Of a DNA stretch of 64,000 nt, positions 36,514-45,680 are shown piece after piece; the stretch's first letter is position 1, and every line of letters starts with the position of its first letter. Location: positions 1-64,000 of the forward strand of contig JAHDFM010000019.1 in NCBI GenBank assembly GCA_020628165.1. Reading direction: 5' to 3'. The notes under the pieces were generated by a model that did not search any database, was not told where the DNA came from, and saw only the letters and a program-made list of their open reading frames with translations. This stretch comes from Bdellovibrionales bacterium. GTDB lineage: Bacteria > Bdellovibrionota > Bdellovibrionia > Bdellovibrionales > UBA1609. A program made the translations under genes and the position numbers.

Positions 36514-37536
36514 CTAAGACTTTCTAGGATCAAAGGCATCTCTAACACCGTCACCAATTAAATTCATAACTAGCAAAGATATAAAAAGAGCAATCGATGG
36601 GAACACCGCAAGCCACCAAGCAATGGTAAAGTTTTTCTGCGCCTGTTGTAGCAACTCACCCCAACTCGGCGTTGGAGCAGGCAAACCAAAACCAAGGTAG
36701 TCTAAAGCCGCTAAGCTTGAAATACTACTTGAAATCACAAACGGAGAAAAAGTAATCACTGGCCCTAACGAGTTGGGCAAAATATGCTTGAAAATTTGTC
36801 GGAACTTGCTACCACCAATAGACTTGGCAGCTTCAACGAACTCTAGACGCCTTAGCTTTAAAAACTCAGCTCTAACATAATAGGAAATCCCCATCCATCC
36901 AAGAGCCGCTGAAAATATCACCAACAATGACATGCTCGCTCCAAATACAGAAACTAAGGTGATTAACATAATTAAACCTGGCAAGGATTCAATGATCTCG
37001 ACCACCCTTTGGCCAATCAAATCAACCCAACCACCTAAGAAGCCCATCAATGCCCCTACGACAATTCCAATAAAGTAGGAAAGCACCCAAACTAAAAGAG
37101 CAAAACCAAAGCTATATCTGAAGCCATAAAGAAGACGTGCAAAAATATCTCGCCCTCTGTCATCAGTTCCAAACCAATTCTCGGCTGTAGGTGCTGATGG
37201 GTACGATTCAATAGCTACGTTGGACTCATAAGGATCCCACTTATTGATAGGCCACAATTTCCAATCACCATCATTTTTTAACTCTAGTTTTTTGTATTGA
37301 GTGACAAACTCATCCTCAATACCAAAAATTGTTGGATGATAAGTTTTTATAACCGGGAAATATATAGAGCCATTAAACTTCATCATTAAGGGCTTACTAT
37401 TAGACCAAAAGTTAGCAGAAACACTAAAAGCTATTAAAAATAAGAGCAATAAAATCGCAAACACAGCAATTTTATTTTGCTTAAAGCGACGATATCTTTT
37501 TAGTGTTAAATCATTCTTTATTAAACTCTCAATCAC
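36514..37536 (-). CDS. yejE: Peptide ABC transporter permease (YejE type)
   Basis: A 340-residue inner-membrane permease of the OppC/DppC class. The N-terminal region carries the YejE hallmark (a long periplasmic loop after helix 1 containing NSKPLMMKFNGSIYFPV). GTDDRGRDIFARLLYG and the EAA loop EAAKSIGGSKFRQIFKHILPN are the family's conserved elements, followed by DYLGFGLPAPTPSWGELL. The start is GTG 37536. It is the last gene of a yejA-yejB-yejE operon (11-base gap to yejB). Confidence 0.92.
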   Translation of the reverse strand: MIESLIKNDLTLKRYRRFKQNKIAVFAILLLLFLIAFSVSANFWSNSKPLMMKFNGSIYFPVIKTYHPTIFGIEDEFVTQYKKLELKNDGDWKLWPINKWDPYESNVAIESYPSAPTAENWFGTDDRGRDIFARLLYGFRYSFGFALLVWVLSYFIGIVVGALMGFLGGWVDLIGQRVVEIIESLPGLIMLITLVSVFGASMSLLVIFSAALGWMGISYYVRAEFLKLRRLEFVEAAKSIGGSKFRQIFKHILPNSLGPVITFSPFVISSSISSLAALDYLGFGLPAPTPSWGELLQQAQKNFTIAWWLAVFPSIALFISLLVMNLIGDGVRDAFDPRKS

Positions 37537-37547
37537 AACAATCGCCT

Positions 37548-38570
37548 TTAATTAAAATCAATCCGTGGATCAACAACTAAATATAACAAATCACTTATAA
37601 TGCGACCGACGACCATCAATAATGACGAAACAAATATAATTGCCATCAACACATTAAAGTCACGGTCTAAAGCTGACTGATAAGCCAGCAAACCAATTCC
37701 GTCTAAACTAAAGATTTGTTCTATGATTACTGAACCTGCCAAGAAAAAGGCAAGAATACCACTTAAACCTGTCACAATCGGAATTAAGGCATTTCTTAGA
37801 GCGTGCTTATACACAACCACTTTTTCAGAAAGACCCTTAGCTCGTGCAGTTCTCACGTAATCAAGCTTAATCACATCTAGAAGTGAGTTCTTCATAAGCA
37901 TGGTCAATACTGTAAAGCTACCAATCATGTAACAAGTCATTGGCAGAATAAAATGATGAACCCGATCTTTGATTTTACCCCAAGTAGTGAGGTCATCATA
38001 GTTATCAGACATAATATCTGACATAGGAAATAGATCCCAGAAACTTCCACCAGCAAAAAATGTGATCAACAAAATACCAAGCATTAGCGCTGGTATCGAG
38101 TACATAACAACTAACAATACTGTAGAAACAACGTCGAAGGCCGAGTCTTTTTTTACGGCCTTTATTACTCCGAGAGGAATACATATGAGATAAGTAAATA
38201 TCAGTGACAGTATACCAAACTGCAAAGACACTGGGAGCTTGCTTTTAATAACATCTATCACAGGCTCTTCTGCACTGAAACTTTCGCCAAAATCTAACTT
38301 AACAATGTTCTTTAGCCAAATCCCGTATCTAACGTGCACAGGCTTATCAAAACCATATTGCTTTTTTAAAGCTTCAATAACTTCTTCAGAAACACCCATG
38401 TTGTTACTTGATGTCGCTGAGGTGTCACCGGCACCAGAGAATCTAATTTTTTGAATGGCTTGCTCGACGGGACCGCCGGGCGCCATATTGATAATTAAAA
38501 AACACACTAATGTGATACCAAGCAAAGTTGGTATCATCATAAGAAGTCTTTTAAAAAAGTACATTAACAT
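37548..38570 (-). CDS. yejB: Peptide ABC transporter permease (YejB type)
   Basis: A 340-residue OppB/DppB-class permease. It opens MYFFKRLLMMIPTLLGITLV and NMAPGGPVEQAIQKIRF, the YejB form, and carries the EAA-loop equivalent RTARAKGLSEKVVVYKHALRN and the terminal LLYLVVDPRIDF of the family. About six membrane segments. It pairs with YejE as the membrane channel. It is spaced 18 bases after yejA and 11 before yejE. Confidence 0.93.
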   Translation of the reverse strand: MLMYFFKRLLMMIPTLLGITLVCFLIINMAPGGPVEQAIQKIRFSGAGDTSATSSNNMGVSEEVIEALKKQYGFDKPVHVRYGIWLKNIVKLDFGESFSAEEPVIDVIKSKLPVSLQFGILSLIFTYLICIPLGVIKAVKKDSAFDVVSTVLLVVMYSIPALMLGILLITFFAGGSFWDLFPMSDIMSDNYDDLTTWGKIKDRVHHFILPMTCYMIGSFTVLTMLMKNSLLDVIKLDYVRTARAKGLSEKVVVYKHALRNALIPIVTGLSGILAFFLAGSVIIEQIFSLDGIGLLAYQSALDRDFNVLMAIIFVSSLLMVVGRIISDLLYLVVDPRIDFN

Positions 38571-38588
38571 GAGTGAAGCCTGCCTAAA

Positions 38589-40220
38589 TTATTTAGTGAT
38601 GTACCAGTAATTTTCACCAATTCCGTACGTGTAAGTTGGCTTTTCATACTTCATTCGGTCAGTGTAACCGTAAAAATCATAGTTGGCGTTGAATAAGAAC
38701 ACGTATGGAGCATCTGCAGCGATCAATTCATAGATCTGATTCCATACTTTAATTCTTTCGTTGAAATCTAAAATCTTACGACCATCAGTGATCAACTTAT
38801 CAACCTTTGGATTGCTGTAACTAATAAAGTTAGACCCTTTATTTTTAGCGCTATCTGTGTGCCAAATTTGTTTTGGATCATTTTCAATAGAACCACGGCC
38901 CCAGCCCAAGCTAACGGCTTCAAACTTTCTGTCATCAAGAGCTTTGATGAAACTGTTCCACTCGATCACCTTGAGGTCCATGTGGATACCGGCCTTCTTC
39001 AAGTCTTCTTTATATATAGTGAAGTACTTCTCACGGTCTTTACTTGGAAACATCAAAGTGAACTTAAATTCTTTTTTTGCTCCATTGATTGTTTTTTCTA
39101 AGACTCCATTTTTATCAGCATCTTTCCAGCCCGCTTTCTTCAAAAGCTCTTTCGCTTTTTTAGGGTTAAATGCTAGAGGCTTTACTTTTTTAGATGCAAA
39201 TGGGCTCTGTTGATACCAAGGACCTGTCGCTAATAAAGATTTACCAAAGTTGAACTTTTTATTCATAAGTTCTCTGTTCATAAGGTGAGCTAGGGCTACG
39301 CGAACATCTCTGTCTTTAAAAAGGTCATTTTTGAAGTTCCAACCTACAAATCCGTAACCTTTAACACCAGAGTTTTTAACTTGGTTTTTATGAACTTTTG
39401 TTCCCCAAACTTTGCCTTTTGCCTTTTTAACATACTGCTCAGGAGACAAGCCCATAAAGTCAATTTTGCCTTTTTTGAGCATTTCTAAACGCACATTTTC
39501 ATCCTTTACAAAGCGGATCTGAATTTTGTCAGCGTTGTAAACATATTTAAGTGAAGGTAATGATTTTCCCCACCAGTCTTTGTTTCTTTCAAGAACTAAG
39601 CTTTTTCCTTTTTTGTACTGACCTAATTTATACGGTCCAGAGCCCATGATAGTTTTGTTTAATTTTTTCTTAGGATCACCATAAAAGTGTTTTGGTACAA
39701 TATCTAGGCCAGCGATAATGTTAAAGTTGTTAAAGTATTTTCTTTTAAATTTAAAAACAACGGTTTGTGGATCTTTGATCGTTGCTGATTCAATGTCTTC
39801 GTAATATGACTTGTATTGAGCGTTTTGATATTTCCCGTTCACACGACATTCAAAACTAAATTTAACATCTTCAGCAGTGACCGGCTTTCCATCATGCCAT
39901 TTGGCACCCTTTCTTAGCTTAACAGTTGCCGACATTCCATCTTTATTAAGGACAACACTTTCAGCTAAGCGTGGCTCGAATTTGTAAGTATCTACATTTC
40001 TCACCATCAACTGATCAATTACATAATCTTGTATCATTGATGCATAAGCATCAGAACTTGTGATTGGATTTAACTTTTGAGGCTCAGCACTGAATACTTT
40101 GTAGAATGTGCCTCCTTTCGTTGCTTTTTTTGTACCCAATGTTTTAACTGGGTGCTGTAAAGAAAATGCCAAAGAAGAAATAAATAGTGTTGATAAAACA
40201 ACAATCAACTTTTGAATCAT
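38589..40220 (-). CDS. yejA: Periplasmic peptide-binding protein (YejA type)
   Basis: Family-5 extracellular solute-binding protein, 543 residues, with signal peptide MIQKLIVVLSTLFISSLAFS. Family features include KATKGGTFYKVFSAEPQKLN at the start of the mature protein, LNPITSSDAYASMIQDYVID, RLAESVVLNKDG, GAKWHDGKPVTAEDVKFSF and IMGSGPYKLGQYKKGK. It delivers peptides to the YejB/YejE channel. First gene of the operon; a 329-base intergenic region upstream must hold its promoter. The matching ATPase gene is not here but at 1411. Confidence 0.93.
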   Translation of the reverse strand: MIQKLIVVLSTLFISSLAFSLQHPVKTLGTKKATKGGTFYKVFSAEPQKLNPITSSDAYASMIQDYVIDQLMVRNVDTYKFEPRLAESVVLNKDGMSATVKLRKGAKWHDGKPVTAEDVKFSFECRVNGKYQNAQYKSYYEDIESATIKDPQTVVFKFKRKYFNNFNIIAGLDIVPKHFYGDPKKKLNKTIMGSGPYKLGQYKKGKSLVLERNKDWWGKSLPSLKYVYNADKIQIRFVKDENVRLEMLKKGKIDFMGLSPEQYVKKAKGKVWGTKVHKNQVKNSGVKGYGFVGWNFKNDLFKDRDVRVALAHLMNRELMNKKFNFGKSLLATGPWYQQSPFASKKVKPLAFNPKKAKELLKKAGWKDADKNGVLEKTINGAKKEFKFTLMFPSKDREKYFTIYKEDLKKAGIHMDLKVIEWNSFIKALDDRKFEAVSLGWGRGSIENDPKQIWHTDSAKNKGSNFISYSNPKVDKLITDGRKILDFNERIKVWNQIYELIAADAPYVFLFNANYDFYGYTDRMKYEKPTYTYGIGENYWYITK

Positions 40221-40549
40221 AACCTTATCCTTTAGTTAGATTTTTTATAGATAAACACACCACTAACGCTTAGTGTTGCTGGGCCTCAGATAACATGTTA
40301 TAAGTGGTTAATTTTTTCAAGGTTTTTGAATTTTTAAATCTATTTTTATAAACTCATTTTGCAACGCAAAATGGATAATCTCGTGACCTTAAAAACTTCG
40401 ATAAGTTATTAAAATATATCTACTTTAACTAAACCCACAAGCATATTAACACGTTTTTCGATAAGACCTCTTTATAACTGTTATAATTTTTATAAACCTT
40501 GAAAGGAAAATCCTAGTCGATAAAGCACCTTCCCTGTAGTTTATTTGCA
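40221..40549. promoter_or_regulatory. Divergent promoter region with a palindrome
   Basis: This 329-base AT-rich gap lies between the divergent yejA and YqaA-type genes. It holds one notable inverted repeat, CATTTTGC-AAC-GCAAAATG at 40355-40373 (8-base arms, 3-base centre), about 140 bases upstream of yejA. It could be an operator or a small hairpin. There is no T-run, so a terminator is unlikely. I see no gene in the gap. Confidence 0.35.
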
Positions 40550-41140
40550 ATGAAAGCAATAATAGAAATGCCACGAAAACTCTATGAATGGACGATCAAA
40601 TGGGCCTCTCACCCTAAAGGAGTGATTGCCTATGTTATCATCTCGTTCATTGAGTCTATATTTTTCCCCATTCCAGTTGATCCACTAGTGATGGCACTTT
40701 GTTTGTCTAATTATAAAAAGTCACTTTATTATGCTTTTATTGGTTGCGTGGCCTCTGTGCTCGGCGGAATCGTCGGTTATTACCTTGGTTATGGAGCCGA
40801 ATCTTTTGTGATGAGCTCTCTTGGCGATAATGATTTTATTCAAAAAGCCACTGCCATGTTTCAAGAGAACACTTTCAATGCCATGTTCATCGCAGGCTTT
40901 ACCTTTCTTCCTTTTAAAGTCTTCGCTATTTCGGCTGGCCTCTCGCAAGTTCCACTCATTCCATTTATATTAGGTTCGCTGGCCGGTCGAGGTCTACGTT
41001 TTTTCTTGGTAGGAGGCCTTATCTATTTTTATGGCCCGCCGATTAAGTCTTTCATCGACAAATACTTAGAAAAAATATTTTTAGCCATTGTTATTATATG
41101 TGTCGTAGCTTACGTCGCTTTAAAGCTCTTAAAAGGATAA
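40550..41140 (+). CDS. YqaA-type membrane protein (SNARE-associated/VTT family)
   Basis: A 196-residue inner-membrane protein of the VTT/DedA superfamily, YqaA branch. Conserved features are the short entry helix SFIESIFFPIPVDPLVMALC, the glycine-rich GGIVGYYLGYGAE and the FLPFKVFAISAGLSQVPLIPF segment followed by GRGLRFFLVGG. Members of the superfamily act in lipid scrambling or membrane homeostasis; the role of this one is unknown. It precedes the agmatinase gene by 4 bases, and the AAAGGA near its 3' end serves as that gene's ribosome binding site, so the two are coupled. Confidence 0.88.
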   Translation: MKAIIEMPRKLYEWTIKWASHPKGVIAYVIISFIESIFFPIPVDPLVMALCLSNYKKSLYYAFIGCVASVLGGIVGYYLGYGAESFVMSSLGDNDFIQKATAMFQENTFNAMFIAGFTFLPFKVFAISAGLSQVPLIPFILGSLAGRGLRFFLVGGLIYFYGPPIKSFIDKYLEKIFLAIVIICVVAYVALKLLKG

Positions 41141-41144
41141 CTGC

Positions 41145-42131
41145 ATGTCCGAAGCTCTCTTTGGTTTATCTACTAAATATGAAGATGCTCACATTGTTGT
41201 TATTCCTGTTCCATGGGAGGTCACAACCTCATATGGGTCTGGTGCCTCACTAGGACCTGAAGCTATTTTAAAAGCTAGCCCACAACTTGATCTTTATTCT
41301 TACGATAAAGACAATAAAATTAAAAAATCTCCGATTTTTTTTCTAAGCATCGACAAGACTTTAAAAAATAAAAACTTAGAAATGAAAAAACTCTCACAAG
41401 ACATCATTGCCACACTCGATAAAGGTGAGTCTTTAAGCCCTCAACAGCATAACAACTTAAACGCTATTAATGGCGAGAGTGAAAGTGTAAACACTTATGT
41501 TTATACTCAAGCTCAGAAAATTATGGAAGATGGAAAAACTCCAGTTGTTGTTGGTGGCGATCATTCCTCTCCATATGGACTCATTAAATTGCTGAGTGAA
41601 AAACAGGAAGCCTATGAAATACTACACATTGATGCTCATTTAGATTTGCGTGATTCATATCAAGGGTTTAAACACTCGCATGCCTCTATTATGAAAAATG
41701 TTCTTGGCCTTAACAACCCACCCAAAAACATAACCTCAATTGGTATTCGAGATTTTTGCGAAGAAGAAATGAACATCGTTAAGTCAAACAAACTCAACTG
41801 CCTCACCGATTTTGAGCTCGCAAACCAACTCTTTGCTGGTAAAAGTTTTCAAGCCTGCATTCAAGAGCACTTAAGTGTTATAAAACATCCGGTTTATATC
41901 TCATTCGATATTGATGGTTTGAGCCCTGATTTTTGTCCCAACACGGGCACACCTGTTGCCGGTGGTTTGAGTTTTAACCAAGCTCTCTTTGTTTTAAACT
42001 GGGTTAAACAGCATCACAAAGTCATTGGCTTTGACCTTTGTGAAGTTTCTCCTAGCCCCGACCTTAACGATGAGTGGGACGGCAATGTGGGAGCTCGCAT
42101 TTTGTTTAACTTGTGCAGCACTTTGTTTTAA
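41145..42131 (+). CDS. speB: Agmatinase/arginase-family ureohydrolase
   Basis: A 328-residue dimanganese ureohydrolase. The metal ligands are all present: H140 (VVGGDHSSP), D163, H165 and D167 (HIDAHLDLRD), and D255 and D257 (SFDIDGLSPDF). Because an arginine decarboxylase is encoded at 31984, agmatinase (agmatine to putrescine plus urea) is the likelier activity, but arginase or a related guanidino hydrolase cannot be excluded from sequence. It is tightly linked to the YqaA-type gene upstream. Confidence 0.85.
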   Translation: MSEALFGLSTKYEDAHIVVIPVPWEVTTSYGSGASLGPEAILKASPQLDLYSYDKDNKIKKSPIFFLSIDKTLKNKNLEMKKLSQDIIATLDKGESLSPQQHNNLNAINGESESVNTYVYTQAQKIMEDGKTPVVVGGDHSSPYGLIKLLSEKQEAYEILHIDAHLDLRDSYQGFKHSHASIMKNVLGLNNPPKNITSIGIRDFCEEEMNIVKSNKLNCLTDFELANQLFAGKSFQACIQEHLSVIKHPVYISFDIDGLSPDFCPNTGTPVAGGLSFNQALFVLNWVKQHHKVIGFDLCEVSPSPDLNDEWDGNVGARILFNLCSTLF

Positions 42132-42214
42132 CTGCAACTCATTTTTTTGTTGAGTGCATAAGTTTTTTCTCTCTACTTTTGCTATAGGGTTTGGTGATCA
42201 AAACTTCTTCAGCA

Positions 42215-42340
42215 TTAAATCCTCATCTCAACAACTCTTTACTCGTACTCAAACAGCCATGGGCAGCACCGCTCGCCACTGGCGAGCACCGCACCCACGG
42301 AACTCCGTGCGAGCAAAGTGTTGTTGAGATGAGGATTTAA
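42215..42340. repeat. 126-bp palindromic element with internal hairpins
   Basis: Two 32-base arms (42215-42246 and 42309-42340) pair as inverted repeats at 29 of 32 positions; the core ATCCTCATCTCAACAAC pairs with GTTGTTGAGATGAGGAT. Between them sit two more hairpins: GCTCGCCA-C-TGGCGAGC (42271-42287) and CACGGA-AC-TCCGTG (42296-42309). The whole folds into a long stem closed by two stem-loops, a three-way junction. It is richer in G+C than its surroundings. It could be a MITE or REP-type element or a structured RNA. No transposase is nearby and it differs in sequence from the element at 33899. Confidence 0.75.
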
Positions 42341-42342
42341 AA

Positions 42343-42417
42343 TTGAAAATTTTTTTGGGTTTCTTAACTTTGACGTTGTTCTGGTTTGGTTTGGTTTCGC
42401 TGCTTATTTGGCGCTAA
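42343..42417 (+). CDS. Possible 24-residue hydrophobic peptide
   Basis: Directly after the palindromic element a TTG at 42343 opens a 24-codon frame encoding a single hydrophobic segment (MKIFLGFLTLTLFWFGLVSL then LIWR). GAGGA, 7 to 8 bases upstream and inside the right arm, could serve as ribosome binding site, so folding would hide it. This is reminiscent of small membrane toxins, but a chance frame in T-rich DNA is at least as likely. Confidence 0.2.
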   Translation: MKIFLGFLTLTLFWFGLVSLLIWR

Positions 42418-42591
42418 TGCTCATTGTGTACTTTTTATACATAAGTCATTAACCTTAACTAACTTATAAAATAATTGTGTTTCATTTTTATGATTTAACT
42501 TGTTTATGATTTTTTTATTTTTAAGTTCAAGAAAAGCAATGTAGCTCTACTTTTTTGATATGCCAACTAAAAATTATATTTATGTATTTCT
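42418..42591. other. AT-rich intergenic sequence
   Basis: Between the palindromic element and the di-haem peroxidase genes the DNA is very AT-rich. It holds no frame, hairpin or repeat that I can support. As the downstream genes end here (minus strand), it is a 3' region. Confidence 0.4.
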
Positions 42592-43965
42592 TTATCGGCT
42601 TAAGAAAGTTTCATCTAGTAGACCGTTTTCTAAAAACTCTAGTAGGTCGTCTTTTTGTTCTTGTGTGAGGTTGAGGCCCTCTTTGTATATGTTTAATGGG
42701 ACGCGGCTCAGCTTGTCTTCCATCCTGGCTGCGTTTTTATCTGTAATCAATTCTAGTTCGTAATGTTTCCTAAAACTTTGTGGAATTTCGTAATTTAAAT
42801 TTCCTTCGCGAATATTGTTTTTAAATTCGATAACATCCCTCAATGTCTCGAAAGCACCATTATGCATGTAGGGAGCTGACAGCTTTACGTTGCGTAAGCC
42901 TGGAACTTTGAACTTGTACTTATCGCTATCGTTATTTGTCACTTGCTCTCTACCCGTGTCGTTTATAAATGGTTTGAAACCTAAAAATGGCGTTGCGATA
43001 TTTTCAAAGCTCTCTCTGGTGAACATTGTTCCCGTATGGCAGAATTGACATTGTCCGACGCCGTAAAAAACCTTCATGCCTTGTTTTTGTTGTTCGTTCA
43101 TTGCCGTTAAATCACCATTTAAATAACGATCAAATGGAGTGTCGTTGGCTAAGAACTGAGTTTTGAAAAAAGCTTTTATAGCTCTTGCAATATGACCTGG
43201 GTGAATTTCATCAAGAGGTGTGTTCGGAAAAGCATTTCTAAAAAACAACTGGTAATTACTTTGCGATAGAACTCGTTCGTTTAATACTTTGTCCCAAATA
43301 GCAGCATGGTTTTCTTTGCCCAGATTTGCAATCTCATTGTCAAAACCTAAGAACTCTACCGGTGTTATGATTGGAAACAATGGCTGTATTCCAGGACCAG
43401 TCTCCATCAGTTCTGGAATGTCTGGACGAAATGGTGAGGTGCCCGAAATTTCTGGAGCCGGTGTTTGCACCACACCAGGCGACACTAATTCAATGCGACC
43501 ATCCCACAGAGCAAACTTTTGCCCCTTTAAACCTTTGTTGAATAATGCAGGAGCATGTCTAGGCATAGGCTCACTTTTACCATTGATTTGTTTTCTATTG
43601 GGAAACTCACCCTCTCCGCCAGTTCCAATAGGAAGAGGTAAGCCGTCACCTGTTCCGGCCTCATTGAAGTGGCAAGTTGCACACGACGTGTCTTTGTCAC
43701 CGCTCAGTAAAGTTTCATTAAAAAGTGCTTCACCTAAAATAATAAGAGCTTCATCTTCTTCTTCAACATTAGGAAATGGCGTTAACTTGTTTTGACTGAT
43801 AATAACTTGCAACTCACTGTCTATAGGTGAAATCTGTAATAACTGACTTGAGTTTCCAGCTGTATCTAATAAGTCAAATTGTCCGCAGTTAGTAAAGTTA
43901 AACGCAACAAACAGCAAACCAAAGATGATACCAACTAATGCAATGTATCTCACCATCATACTCAT
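42592..43965 (-). CDS. Di-haem cytochrome c peroxidase-like (MauG/CCP family) lipoprotein, copy 2
   Basis: A 457-residue exported protein. The N-terminus is a lipoprotein-like signal (YIALVGIIFGLLFVAFNFTNC), then a peroxidase body with two c-type haem sites: CATCH in SCATCHFNEAGTG near residue 95 and CQFCH in GQCQFCHTGTMF near residue 310. LRNVKLSAPYMHNGAFETL is the conserved CCP/MauG segment between the second haem and the C-terminus. It would reduce hydrogen peroxide or oxidise a partner in the periplasm. It starts 6 bases after its paralogue's stop, so the two are cotranscribed. Confidence 0.88.
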   Translation of the reverse strand: MSMMVRYIALVGIIFGLLFVAFNFTNCGQFDLLDTAGNSSQLLQISPIDSELQVIISQNKLTPFPNVEEEDEALIILGEALFNETLLSGDKDTSCATCHFNEAGTGDGLPLPIGTGGEGEFPNRKQINGKSEPMPRHAPALFNKGLKGQKFALWDGRIELVSPGVVQTPAPEISGTSPFRPDIPELMETGPGIQPLFPIITPVEFLGFDNEIANLGKENHAAIWDKVLNERVLSQSNYQLFFRNAFPNTPLDEIHPGHIARAIKAFFKTQFLANDTPFDRYLNGDLTAMNEQQKQGMKVFYGVGQCQFCHTGTMFTRESFENIATPFLGFKPFINDTGREQVTNNDSDKYKFKVPGLRNVKLSAPYMHNGAFETLRDVIEFKNNIREGNLNYEIPQSFRKHYELELITDKNAARMEDKLSRVPLNIYKEGLNLTQEQKDDLLEFLENGLLDETFLSR

Positions 43966-43971
43966 ACTTAC

Positions 43972-45306
43972 CTATCTATTTTTAAAGGTTTCATCCAACA
44001 ATCCATTTTCTAAGAAGTCGACTAAATTTTGTTGTTCCTCTGGTCTTAAATTAATTCCTGCTTTTAATCGTGGATCACTCACTTGATCGATACGTTCTTG
44101 GTTGCGAGCACTGTCGTTGTCAAAAATTAAAGTCAACTCATAGTGTTGCTGAAAACTTGGTGGAATAGTGTAATTGTTAATGCTACTTTCTACGTTACTG
44201 TAATGTGAGATAACACTCTCTAAAGTATCAAAAGCACCATTGTGCATATAAGGAGCCGACAACTTTACATTTCTTAAACCTGGAGTTTTAAAGTGGTATC
44301 TATCAGCAGGGTTGCCCGTGTCATCTTCACGACCGCGATCATCTTGAAAAGGCGCAAACGTTAACTGCGGAACAGCAATGCCCTCAAAGTCATTATTAGT
44401 GAAAGTATTGCCTGTGTGACAAACGTTGCAAGCGCCGTTGGTATAGAAAGTTCGCATTCCCAATTTTTGATTTTCTGTAAGTGCGTGGATATCACCGGCG
44501 ATGTACTTATCAAAAGGTGAATTGTTAGCTACAAATGTTGTCCTAGTGTAGGCACGGATCGCCCTGGAAATATGACCAGGATTTAAGTTATTAGTAGCAA
44601 CATTTGGATAAGCTTGACTAAACAAGGTCACATATTTGGTCTGAGTTAATAACCTTTGAAAAAGAACTGTGTCCCATATCACTGATGGGTTGCCAAGATT
44701 AGCTAAAGGATTGTTAACCCCTAAGAATTCAGTTCGGTTAATTATTGGAAACAGTGGCTGAATATCAAAAGCGTTCTCAAACATGCTGGTAATGTCAGAC
44801 CGTTGCGGATTGGGGCCGGAAAGAATCGCTAGAGGTGTACTTGGGACACCATTAATTAAATTCAAACGTCCGTCCCACAAAGCGTGAGTCCTTCCATCTC
44901 GGCCCGTATTGAACAAAGCCATCGAGTGGCGACGCATTGGTAAAACCCCGGCGACCTGTCTTCGATTAGGAAAGGTGCCCGTTGTTCCAGAACCCAACGA
45001 CAATGGCAAACCATCACCACTTCCAAGGTTAGGACTGTGACAAGAGGCGCAAGATACATCATTCAATCCACTCATACTTGTATCAAAAAATAATTCCTTT
45101 CCCAGCGCAACAAGTTGTGGACTTTCTGCAGAGGGAGACTCCAAGGGAACAAGATCATTTGCCGCGATAATTAAATCTAATTGCTTGTCCAAGTCCGACT
45201 TAACACTTGTGACAAAACGACGACTGCTTCGGCCACAGTTTGTAAATGTAAAAGCAAGTAAGCTGATGCCAGTTATTAATACAATGAATGGAAATAACTT
45301 TTTCAT
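43972..45306 (-). CDS. Di-haem cytochrome c peroxidase-like (MauG/CCP family) lipoprotein, copy 1
   Basis: A 444-residue paralogue of the next gene, with the same plan: lipoprotein-type signal (KLFPFIVLITGISLLAFTF, TNC), haem sites CASCH (SCASCHSPNLGSGDG) and CNVCH (ACNVCHTGNTFTNNDF), and the block LRNVKLSAPYMHNGAFDTL. The two share long stretches, so a tandem duplication is clear. An AGGGGAC site precedes the ATG at 45306. First gene of a two-gene operon. Confidence 0.9.
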   Translation of the reverse strand: MKKLFPFIVLITGISLLAFTFTNCGRSSRRFVTSVKSDLDKQLDLIIAANDLVPLESPSAESPQLVALGKELFFDTSMSGLNDVSCASCHSPNLGSGDGLPLSLGSGTTGTFPNRRQVAGVLPMRRHSMALFNTGRDGRTHALWDGRLNLINGVPSTPLAILSGPNPQRSDITSMFENAFDIQPLFPIINRTEFLGVNNPLANLGNPSVIWDTVLFQRLLTQTKYVTLFSQAYPNVATNNLNPGHISRAIRAYTRTTFVANNSPFDKYIAGDIHALTENQKLGMRTFYTNGACNVCHTGNTFTNNDFEGIAVPQLTFAPFQDDRGREDDTGNPADRYHFKTPGLRNVKLSAPYMHNGAFDTLESVISHYSNVESSINNYTIPPSFQQHYELTLIFDNDSARNQERIDQVSDPRLKAGINLRPEEQQNLVDFLENGLLDETFKNR

Positions 45307-45680
45307 AGATGTCCCCTATCTTCATTATAAAATCGGAAAAAACCCTTTAATAGTTTAGCTTTAATTGAACAATTCCTCGACTTTTGATGGGCCATTGTGT
45401 TTCATATCGAGACGAATTTTAAAGTGGCGAAAGAAAAAAGGTGATCGCGAGCAGAATCATTACCGTTGCAATGACTTATCCCAGCAAAATGATCTCATCA
45501 GAACTAATGACCTTTTCATTCAAAGTTCATAAAAATGTTCAAAGACAAACGCATATATCTATGTCAAATAAAAGACTGTGCGCCTCCAACTTTAATAACT
45601 AAATAAAATATTTAAATATGAGTACCTGGATGAACATTTTTGATGTTTAGAAAAAAATTAATTTGTGTTAAATATTTATT
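45307..45680. other. Divergent intergenic region, no gene seen
   Basis: This gap of 374 bases separates the peroxidase operon (minus) from the YkgJ-like gene (plus). It must hold two promoters, but I found no persuasive -10/-35 pair, hairpin or repeat. The largest internal frame (about 23 codons) has no ribosome binding site. Confidence 0.4.
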
